From: Bryobacterales bacterium
Lineage (GTDB): Bacteria; Acidobacteriota; Terriglobia; Bryobacterales; UBA6623
DNA length: 37,222 nucleotides
Assembly (NCBI GenBank): GCA_022824585.1
Contig: JAJDZN010000256.1
Coordinates: 1 to 37,222, forward strand
Reading direction: 5' to 3'
A model generated the notes under the pieces. The model saw only the letters and a program-made list of their open reading frames with translations, searched no databases and was not told where the DNA came from. Below are positions 24,519 to 32,498 of this stretch, piece by piece. Within the stretch, counting starts at the first letter, position 1; the number at the start of each line of letters is the position of its first letter. The position numbers were made by a program, and so were the translations under genes.

Positions 24519-25976
24519 ATGTCCGTCCGCACCATCGTCAAGTCCATCCAAGACATCATGCGCCAAGACACCGGCGTCGATGGCGATGCCCAGCGCATCA
24601 GTCAGTTGTGCTGGATGTTCTTCCTCAAGATCATCGACGATCAGGATCAGGAACTGGAACTGATGAAGGATGACTACACGTCTCCAGTCCCAGAGGACTT
24701 CCAGTGGCGCACTTGGGCGGCAGACCCCGAGGGTATCACCGGTGAGAAACTGCTCGCCTTCATCAACGCCGACCTGTTTCCGACCCTGAAAGCTCTTCAG
24801 GTGACGGGCCACTCCGGCGACCGACGCCGTGTCGTGCGCACGGTGTTCGAAGATGCCTACAACTACATGAAGTCCGGCCAGTTGATGCGCCAAGTGGTCA
24901 ACAAGATCAACGAAGTCGACTTCAACAACCTGAGCGAACGCCAGCATTTCGGCGACATCTACGAACAGATCCTCAACGACCTGCAATCAGCAGGTAACGC
25001 GGGCGAGTACTACACGCCCCGCGCCATCACCGCATTCATGGTGGACCGGATTGACCCGAGACCGGGAGAGACACTGCTCGATCCGGCCTGCGGCACCGGC
25101 GGCTTCCTAACCTGCTCCTTGCGGCACATGCGCGAACGCCATGTCAAGCGGCCCGAAGACGAACAGATTATTCAGGCAACGCTCCGTGCCGTCGAAAAGA
25201 AACAGCTTCCTCACATGCTCTGCGTTACCAACATGTTGCTGCACGGCATTGAGGATCCCGGGTTCGTGCGCCACGACAACACGCTGGCACGGCCTTATAT
25301 CGGCTGGGAGCGCAAGGATCGGGTGGACATCGTACTCACCAATCCCCCCTTCGGCGGCAAGGAGGAGGACGGCATCGAGAGCAACTTCCCGCAGCACTTC
25401 CGGACCAAGGAGACGGCGGACCTGTTCCTCGCATTGATCGTTCGCCTGCTGAAGCCGGGAGGACGCGGTGCCGTGGTGCTGCCCGACGGCACTTTGTTCG
25501 GCGAAGGCGTCAAGATGCGGCTCAAGGAACATCTGATGGAGGAATGCAACCTGCACACGATCGTTCGTCTGCCCAATTCCGTGTTCCGCCCCTATGCCTC
25601 CATCGGAACCAACCTGCTGTTCTTCGAGAAGGGCGAGACGACCCAAGGCATCTGGTTCTACGAGCACCGCGTGCCTGAGGGCCAGAAGGCCTATTCCATG
25701 ACCAAGCCGATCCGGCTAGAACATCTGCAACCCTGCATCGACTGGTGGGGCGGGGCGGAACGCAACGGACGAGAGGAGACCGAACGAGCCTGGAAGGTGA
25801 CAGCGGACGAGGTCAGGGAGCGCGGATACAACCTAGACATCAAGAACCCTCACACTCAAGAAGACGATCACGGTGACCCGCAGGACTGGCTGGACAAACT
25901 GGCTGCCGCCGAAGCTGATGCGGCGGACTTGCGGAAGCGCTTGAAGACCATTCTGGCGGAGGCGCTGATCCGATGA
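24519..25976 (+). CDS. hsdM: Type I DNA methyltransferase M subunit
   Basis: A 485-residue protein. The N-terminal HsdM helical domain begins MSVRTIVKSIQDIMRQD. The SAM-binding motif I is DPACGTGGFL at Asp188, and the N6-adenine catalytic motif IV is NPPFGG at Asn275-Phe278. The GEYYTPRAIT motif lies ahead of motif I, typical of HsdM. It methylates adenine in the target set by HsdS. It starts 3 bases after hsdR and its stop overlaps the hsdS start (ATGA at 25973-25976). Length is normal. Confidence 0.97.
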   Translation: MSVRTIVKSIQDIMRQDTGVDGDAQRISQLCWMFFLKIIDDQDQELELMKDDYTSPVPEDFQWRTWAADPEGITGEKLLAFINADLFPTLKALQVTGHSGDRRRVVRTVFEDAYNYMKSGQLMRQVVNKINEVDFNNLSERQHFGDIYEQILNDLQSAGNAGEYYTPRAITAFMVDRIDPRPGETLLDPACGTGGFLTCSLRHMRERHVKRPEDEQIIQATLRAVEKKQLPHMLCVTNMLLHGIEDPGFVRHDNTLARPYIGWERKDRVDIVLTNPPFGGKEEDGIESNFPQHFRTKETADLFLALIVRLLKPGGRGAVVLPDGTLFGEGVKMRLKEHLMEECNLHTIVRLPNSVFRPYASIGTNLLFFEKGETTQGIWFYEHRVPEGQKAYSMTKPIRLEHLQPCIDWWGGAERNGREETERAWKVTADEVRERGYNLDIKNPHTQEDDHGDPQDWLDKLAAAEADAADLRKRLKTILAEALIR

Positions 25977-26596
25977 ACCCCGACCGGTTCCTGACCCATT
26001 ACGAGAAGATCGCCGACGCGCCGGACGCAATCCCTCGCTTCCGCAGCTTCGTCCTCGATCTGGCCACGCGCGGTAAGTTGGTGGAACAGGAGCCGAAGGA
26101 CGAACCAGCATCGGAGTTGTTGAAGCGGAGTGCAGCCAAAAAAGCACAGATTGCGAAGATCGGGAAGAACAAGAGAAGTAAGTCTAAGCAGATAGACGGG
26201 TTCAACACCCTTTGTCAGCTTCCGAAGTCTTGGAAATGGACCACCGTCGGCGATCTCTTCTTGTATGATGCAGGCGTCAAACGACAGCCGAAGAATCTCG
26301 ATCAGACCCTATGGCTTCTGGAACTCGAAGACATTGAGAAGGGCTCTGGGCGATTGCTTGTTCGGATCACAGTATCTGAGCGGGAATCGAAGAGCACTAA
26401 GTCAGAGTTTCGTGCTGGCGATATTCTCTACGGAAAACTGAGGCCTTATCTGAACAAGGTACTGGTCGCCGATCATCCTGGGTATTCGACAACCGAAATC
26501 GTAGCCCTTCGTCCGTTTCTACGCCTCTGTCCACAATATTGCGCTTTGGCTTTGCGGCGACCCGACTTGGTCAGGGTACAAAGATGCCGCGATTGA
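25973..26596 (+). pseudogene. hsdS: Type I specificity subunit, N-terminal fragment with TRD1 (frameshifted)
   Basis: A 207-residue frame overlapping the hsdM stop by 4 bases. It has the half-module helix DLATRGKLVEQEPKDEPASELLK (about 24-50), then TRD1 (about 70-190: GWT-like WKWTTVGDL, DILYGKLRPYLNKV, YSTTEIVALRP). It stops at 26596 just after CALALRRPD, where other family members continue to a QGTKMPRL segment; that segment is present in the +1-type alternative frame. So the original single gene is interrupted by a short frame-changing loss near 26560-26580. Without the following helix this fragment is unlikely to work alone. Confidence 0.85.
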
Positions 26597-27750
26597 GAAC
26601 AGAAGATGCCGCAATCGCACCCTTCCCTCTCCCCCCTCTCGCCGAGCAGCACCGGATCGTTGCTAAAGTCGACGAACTCATGGCCCTGTGCGACCGGCTG
26701 GAGACGGCGCGCACAGCGCGGGAAGAATCGCTTGACCGACTCGCGGCGGCAAGCCTCGCTCGTCTCAACGAGCCCGATACCGACCCAGCCGTATTCCAGA
26801 ACCATACCGCCTTCGCACTCGACAACCTCATCCCGCTCACCAAACGCCCCGACCTGATCAAGGCTCTGCGCCAGACCATACTCAACCTCGCTGTGCGCGG
26901 CAAGCTGGTCGAGCAGGATCCGAAAGACGAACCGGCGTCGGAGTTGCTGAAACAGACTGCGGAGCGGAAGGCGCAGCTTAAGGTTAAGCATCACGTAGTG
27001 CCGCTTGCTATAGAGGAACGCCCATTTTGTCTTCCAGTGGGTTGGCAGTGGAGCCGTGTCGGCGAACTTTGCACTAAGACTGGTTCTGGCAGCACGCCGC
27101 GCGGCGGTAAGAACGTCTATACGAAATCCGGTGTGCCCCTCCTTCGGTCACAGAATGTCTATGACGGTGGCCTTCGAATGGACGATGTAGCCTACGTTGG
27201 GCCCGACGTTCACGCGAAAATGACGGGAACTGCTGTTCGAGCAAGGGACTTGCTTTTGAACATCACAGGTGGCTCCATGGGGAGGTGCTGTCGTGTACCC
27301 GATCAATTTGACGAGGCTAACGTTAGCCAACACGTCGCCATAATCCGCCCAGCCGTATCCGAGATGTCGGACTTTCTTCATAAGCTCGTGCTGTCACCGT
27401 GTTTCCAAGCGTTCATCTTCGACGAGCAAACCGGCGCAGGACGTGGTGGCCTCCCCAAGAAGAAAATGGATCGGATAGCTGTCGCCGTTCCACCCCTAGC
27501 CGAGCAGCACCGTATCGTTGCCAAAGTCGACGAACTTATGGGACTCTGCGACCGGCTGGAGGCGAGCCTCGCCAGCGTCGATGACACCCGCCGCCATCTG
27601 CTTGGCGCACTACTGCACGAGGCGCTTGCTACGAGTGAGGAAAAGATCCGGCGGGATAGCTCCACGATCACTCAAGAACCGCCCGCCAAACCACCCGAGT
27701 CACTCAAAGCGCTCGCACATCCGACTCCGGCCGGCACATCACCCGAATGA
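26584..27750 (+). CDS. hsdS: Type I specificity subunit, C-terminal half (central helix + TRD2)
   Basis: A 388-residue product from ATG 26584 (AGGG about 8 bases upstream; TTG at 26539 also possible). It begins MPRLRTEDA and the conserved helix PLPPLAEQHRIVAKVDEL, then a second half-module LAVRGKLVEQDPKDEPASELLK, TRD2 (WQWSRVGELCTKTGSGSTPRGG through VSQHVAIIRP), and a second PLAEQHRIVAKVDEL helix. This has helix-TRD-helix content like natural half-S subunits, which can work as dimers (known for some truncated HsdS). So specificity may survive with a different, symmetrical target; this is inference. The last four bases (ATGA) overlap the start of the STAND gene. Confidence 0.85.
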   Translation: MPRLRTEDAAIAPFPLPPLAEQHRIVAKVDELMALCDRLETARTAREESLDRLAAASLARLNEPDTDPAVFQNHTAFALDNLIPLTKRPDLIKALRQTILNLAVRGKLVEQDPKDEPASELLKQTAERKAQLKVKHHVVPLAIEERPFCLPVGWQWSRVGELCTKTGSGSTPRGGKNVYTKSGVPLLRSQNVYDGGLRMDDVAYVGPDVHAKMTGTAVRARDLLLNITGGSMGRCCRVPDQFDEANVSQHVAIIRPAVSEMSDFLHKLVLSPCFQAFIFDEQTGAGRGGLPKKKMDRIAVAVPPLAEQHRIVAKVDELMGLCDRLEASLASVDDTRRHLLGALLHEALATSEEKIRRDSSTITQEPPAKPPESLKALAHPTPAGTSPE

Positions 27751-30700
27751 GCCTTCCCGACATCCGTTTCGAGAACGTTCGTCCGTTCGACGGAAGCCAA
27801 GATGGCGGGTTCGAGGAAATGTGCTGTCAACTCGCTGCTTTGGATGAGGTAGCCACGGGAGCAGACTTCCATCGAAAAGGCCACGGCGGGGACGCGGGTG
27901 TCGAATGCTACTGCCGTCGTGCAGACGGGACTGAGATCGGATGGCAGGCCAAATATCTCTTTCGCTGGAGTAACAGTCTCAACACGCAACTCAACGATTC
28001 GATACGCACGGCGCTCGATAAGCACCCGAGTCTTGTCGAGTACGTCGTCTGCCTTCCGTTTGACCTTCCCGATCCTCGAACAGACACGGGTAACACCGCG
28101 AGAGAGAAGTGGGAGGTATGGTGCACAAAATGGAAGAAGTTCGCCGCAAAGCAGGAACGTGACCTGACAATCACGCTGTGGGGCAAGAGCGAACTCACTG
28201 GTCGGTTGACCAGAGAAGACCCTGCCTACTCGGGTCGTCTCCTCTACTGGTTCGGACGCGAGGCTCTCACAGCGAGGTGGTTCACGGAGCAGTTTAGCAA
28301 GGCAAGCGATTCTCTGGGAAGCCGATACAGCCCCGAAACGAACGTTGAACTCCCAATTCGACAGGATTTCCTTGCGTTCGCACGCCATCCTGAACTTCAG
28401 AAGGAGATCGATGGGTGGCTATTCCGTGTCACCGAGAAAGGCAGTAGTGCCGTAGATGCCTTAGGCAGAACGGGCACAGAAGCAGCCAAGACCCATTCCG
28501 ACCCTCTGGGCAACGCAATTCGTGCACTTACTTCTTTGCTCGACGGGGAGCCTATCGGTCCCGACCAACCCTATCCTCTTACCGATTGGAGCGCCGGAGC
28601 TTCAAACTGTCTCAATCTCGCCAGAAAGGCCCTCAACTGGACCTACGACCTACCGCCTTCCGAGCCCGACAGTACGGGCATCAAGTCCGAGCGCTGGGCG
28701 CAATACACTCTCCATGAGCTGATGGAGGCGCTACATGAAATCAAGAGGGCTCTCGCTTCGAACCGTTGGCAACTGACTAACGCGAAGGCGGCTCTGCTGC
28801 ATGGTCCAGCCGGCATCGGCAAATCCCATTTGCTTGCCGACATCGTGGAACACCATCTTCACGAAGGTGGGCCTGCACTGCTCCTTCTTGGCGGTGGATT
28901 TGTCGACGATGAGCCGTGGCCGCAGATTCGCGACCGACTCGATCTCCCACCAACGGAGCAGTTCAAGCACTTTCTCGGCAGTCTAGACGCAGCAGCGCAG
29001 GCATCTGGCATGAGAGCAATGGTCTGCATTGATGCTCTGAACGAACGCAACGGCCTTGATGTCTGGCCCGAGCGTCTCGCAGCCCTTCTCCGGACTGTCG
29101 GGGCGTTTCCACGAATCGGGGTAATCCTGTCATGCCGTTCCACCTATCTTCCCTATGTGATCCCGGACGACCTAGATGAAGATCGGCTCTTCCGCATCGA
29201 GCACGAAGGCTTCGCCGCCGACGGTGGAGAGGCAGCGAAGGTCTATCTTGCCAAACGAGGAATGGTCAGCCTTGGGGCTCCTAGTCTTGTTCCCGAATTT
29301 GAGAATCCGCTCTTCTTGAAAACATGCTGCGACTCGCTACAGAAGGAGGGAAAAACCGAATTCCCTAGGGGGCTCCGTGGCGTCACGTCAATCTTCGACT
29401 TCTACTTCAAGGCGCTGACTAGATCGCTGAACCGGCGAATGAGGCTTGATTCTCATCTGGAGATAGTGCCACAGGCAGTCAAAGGATTTGCACGATTACT
29501 CGCGGACACCGGCAAAGGGTATGCCCCGAAGCGAGAGGCCGTTACTCTATTTGAATCGATCCTTGCCCCGGGCGGAAGCCTTGAGATGAGTCTGCTAAGG
29601 CAACTGGAAAGCGAGGGTCTTCTTACCGTCGAACCCATGCTGCAGGATGATCGGTCGCTTGCTGAGATGGTTCGCTTTACCTTCGAGCGCTTCAGCGATC
29701 ATGAAATAGCGTCGCGCTTGCTAGATGATCACATCGATAGCGACGATGTAGCTAGTTCCTTTCAGGCTGACCAGCCTCTCCACGCGTGTCTTCTCGGGCC
29801 GGAGAATTATAGCCGTGCCGGGGTGATCGAGGCGATGGCCATTCAACTCCCAGAACGGACTGGTGTTGAGATATTGGATCTTGGACTTGAGGATTCTTAT
29901 ACAGTGCGCAACGCATTTCTGAATAGCCTTCTCTGGCGCAAACAGTCTAATTTCACGGATCGTACGTTCGAATTGTGTCGACGATTACTTGAGACGGATG
30001 AGTTGAACGATATGCTCATTTCAATCAGCACAGAACCATCCAACAAATTCAACGCCATCTTCGTCCACAAGAAGCTCGCGGAAATGTCGATGCCCAAGCG
30101 TGATGCGTTCTGGTCAATCTATTTGGCAGAGCGCGGATTCGAAGGGCCTATCAAGACACTAATTTCTTGGGCACTTCAGGATGATCTCAAGCACATAGAC
30201 AATGATCGTGCGCACTTGACAGCAATAGTGCTTATCTGGTTCTTTACCACATCGCATCGCGAGATCCGGGACAAGGCCACCAAAGCCCTTGCCAGCATTT
30301 TGAGCCGACGGCTTCTCCTTGCCGCGCGTTTACTTGGCGACTTTTTAACTGTGAACGATCCGTATGTTTCTGAACGTCTTCTGGCTGCTTGCTACGGTGC
30401 CGCGCTTCAGGGAACGGAACAAGAGGGGCTCAGCGAACTTGCCCACAGGGTCTTCGACACGATTTTTGCCCGCGAGCAACCGCCGGCAAACGCGCTTCTG
30501 CGCGACCATGCTAGAGGCATTGTAGAGTACGCAGCGTCACGCGGCGTTCTGAATGGTTCCTTTGATCTCACGCTTGCACGGCCGCCCTACCAAAGTCCCT
30601 GGCCAATCGAACCAGTTCCGGATGAATTGATCGATGGCTATACCGAGGATCGTGGTCACGGGTCCTTTCGCGACGCAATTGTTGCTTCTACCGTTAGTGA

Positions 30701-32297
30701 CATGGGCGACTTTGCAAAATATGTCGTTGAAAGCAAAGTGAGCAGATGGAGTCCCGCACAGATAGGAACGACTCCCCTTCCAACTTCAGTTGACATTTGC
30801 GTGGAATGGCTGCGGGAGTTTTTGAAAACATCAACGACAGATCAACGAGAATCTATTCTGGAATATATGAGCGTATCTAGGGAAATTAAGAATATTCAAG
30901 ACCATCAATCCACTCCGGAGATGAAACGACTGAATACTGCCGAGATGGCCCTTAAGCAAACTATGACATCGGATCAGTGGGAGGACTTTCGGGTCCGCTC
31001 TAAGGACTTTTGCCGGCGCAAATCCTTTACAGAACAACCAGCACAATTCAATGTCGAATGGAGCCGTCGATGGATATGCAAGCGAGCCCATGAACTAGGT
31101 TGGACGTCCGAACACTTCGGGGATTTTGACAATCGCTTTCGCTCCCCCGGCCGAAATGACCACAGGGTCGAACGTATCGGTAAGAAATACCAATGGCTCG
31201 CGCTCCAAGAACTTATCGCGCGCATGGCAGACAATCTAGCGTTCTTAGACCGTCCGCAGAGCGACGACGATAAAGAATGTTCGCGGGAATGGATTGCACG
31301 TACAGTCGGGCTACGCGATATCGACCCATCTCTCCTGACCACTCAGACTCATTACGACGGGTGGCGTGAGTGGGGCAAGAAATGGTGGGTTCCCATCAAT
31401 CGTCCGCTTCGCGCAATGGCCCTCCAAGAGCGTCTTGCTTGGCTAGAGAGTGAAGCCGACATTGCCGCAGACAGTGCTCTCATCGACTTGTGCGACCCGA
31501 AGACAGACGAAAAGTGGTTGGCTCTGTCGGGATTCTCGAATTGGAGAGGCCATGGCCCACGGAGTGGGAGAAAGGAACTCCAGCGCGATGCGTGGTTTCG
31601 ACTTACCTGCATCGTCGTGCAGCGTAAGGATCAGAGCAAGATGATTGAGAGCCTCCGAGACAAGATTCTGACAAATCCCAGCTCGTTCCCTAGCATCGAG
31701 CTTCATTCTGGATATCATTATCTTGGTGAACATCCTTGGCACCCCGAGATCCGAGACCTCGACCGCTGGAGCTCGCACGACGATTGGCAGGCCTTTGCCA
31801 CTCCGATACGCCTAACAGTCGTCTCTTACATGTGCACGGTTGGGGGCTACGACTACTCGATCGATCGGACGATTAGTGTAGAGATTCCTGCTCCTTGGCT
31901 GTCCAAGAGTATGGGCCTTCAGCTGTCTAGCGGGCGATCTCTGATCTTTGTCGGTTCAGATGGGCAAAAGAAGTTCTACGACGCATCCGTCGTTGAGCCT
32001 GGTCCTGGTGCGGCACTTGTTGACCGCGATACATTTCTACAGGTGCTGGATCGGCAAGATCTCTCTGCAATCTGGGTGATCGCCGGTGAAAAGAACGTCT
32101 TTAGCGGAAGTGATATGAGTCCGAGGTTTGGGGGCAGCTTGCGCTACACTGCGCTCTATCACCTTGACGGCGAGGGCTTTACATGTAGTCTCCATACGGA
32201 TCGGATACATCCAACCAAAAGCCAGCTGCAGGAATTTTTCGGAGAAGACCCCATACCAATCGGCATTGAGACCAGACCGGACGACCAGCAGGTCTAA
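27747..32297 (+). CDS. Avs-like STAND NTPase with N-terminal PD-(D/E)XK-like nuclease
   Basis: A 1516-residue protein. Residues 20-90 look like a Cap4/Mrr-type nuclease: FEEMCCQL, then GGDAGVE (Asp49, Glu53) and GWQAKY (Gln67-x-Lys69). A linker with YSPETNVELPI (about 194-204) precedes the NTPase: Walker A GPAGIGKS at 353-360, Walker B CIDALNE with Asp429-Glu433, and ILSCRSTYLP as sensor. The C-terminal 900 or so residues are mostly helical and without a domain I can name, as expected for the ligand-sensing part. Known Avs proteins detect phage terminase or portal and then cut DNA. The ATGA overlap with hsdS means translational coupling. Base composition is visibly less GC-rich than the core genes, suggesting transfer. 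No disruption is seen. Confidence 0.85.
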   Translation: MSLPDIRFENVRPFDGSQDGGFEEMCCQLAALDEVATGADFHRKGHGGDAGVECYCRRADGTEIGWQAKYLFRWSNSLNTQLNDSIRTALDKHPSLVEYVVCLPFDLPDPRTDTGNTAREKWEVWCTKWKKFAAKQERDLTITLWGKSELTGRLTREDPAYSGRLLYWFGREALTARWFTEQFSKASDSLGSRYSPETNVELPIRQDFLAFARHPELQKEIDGWLFRVTEKGSSAVDALGRTGTEAAKTHSDPLGNAIRALTSLLDGEPIGPDQPYPLTDWSAGASNCLNLARKALNWTYDLPPSEPDSTGIKSERWAQYTLHELMEALHEIKRALASNRWQLTNAKAALLHGPAGIGKSHLLADIVEHHLHEGGPALLLLGGGFVDDEPWPQIRDRLDLPPTEQFKHFLGSLDAAAQASGMRAMVCIDALNERNGLDVWPERLAALLRTVGAFPRIGVILSCRSTYLPYVIPDDLDEDRLFRIEHEGFAADGGEAAKVYLAKRGMVSLGAPSLVPEFENPLFLKTCCDSLQKEGKTEFPRGLRGVTSIFDFYFKALTRSLNRRMRLDSHLEIVPQAVKGFARLLADTGKGYAPKREAVTLFESILAPGGSLEMSLLRQLESEGLLTVEPMLQDDRSLAEMVRFTFERFSDHEIASRLLDDHIDSDDVASSFQADQPLHACLLGPENYSRAGVIEAMAIQLPERTGVEILDLGLEDSYTVRNAFLNSLLWRKQSNFTDRTFELCRRLLETDELNDMLISISTEPSNKFNAIFVHKKLAEMSMPKRDAFWSIYLAERGFEGPIKTLISWALQDDLKHIDNDRAHLTAIVLIWFFTTSHREIRDKATKALASILSRRLLLAARLLGDFLTVNDPYVSERLLAACYGAALQGTEQEGLSELAHRVFDTIFAREQPPANALLRDHARGIVEYAASRGVLNGSFDLTLARPPYQSPWPIEPVPDELIDGYTEDRGHGSFRDAIVASTVSDMGDFAKYVVESKVSRWSPAQIGTTPLPTSVDICVEWLREFLKTSTTDQRESILEYMSVSREIKNIQDHQSTPEMKRLNTAEMALKQTMTSDQWEDFRVRSKDFCRRKSFTEQPAQFNVEWSRRWICKRAHELGWTSEHFGDFDNRFRSPGRNDHRVERIGKKYQWLALQELIARMADNLAFLDRPQSDDDKECSREWIARTVGLRDIDPSLLTTQTHYDGWREWGKKWWVPINRPLRAMALQERLAWLESEADIAADSALIDLCDPKTDEKWLALSGFSNWRGHGPRSGRKELQRDAWFRLTCIVVQRKDQSKMIESLRDKILTNPSSFPSIELHSGYHYLGEHPWHPEIRDLDRWSSHDDWQAFATPIRLTVVSYMCTVGGYDYSIDRTISVEIPAPWLSKSMGLQLSSGRSLIFVGSDGQKKFYDASVVEPGPGAALVDRDTFLQVLDRQDLSAIWVIAGEKNVFSGSDMSPRFGGSLRYTALYHLDGEGFTCSLHTDRIHPTKSQLQEFFGEDPIPIGIETRPDDQQV

Positions 32298-32498
32298 CCG
32301 TCAGCGACGCTGCTTCCCTCGCACCCCCAGAGGATCAGCGGTTTCCGGCAGCCGATCTCGGCGCTGCATCCCAACTGTCGGCAACTCGACGCGAGCCTTG
32401 TCGGCGTCCAGCTCGGCAACTACAGTAGTGGCTGCCGCCGCTGGGGGTGCTGCAGCGATCCTTCCGACTGCATGCAGAATGTTCAAGGGGAGAGCGAC

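Noticed and set aside
32300-32313. Short hairpin CAGCG-A-CGCTG after the STAND gene as a terminator
   Set aside because: One-base loop and no T-run make it implausible.
32301-32498. Open frames on both strands between the STAND and esterase genes
   Set aside because: Low-complexity Ala/Arg-rich translations without motifs; treated as intergenic.
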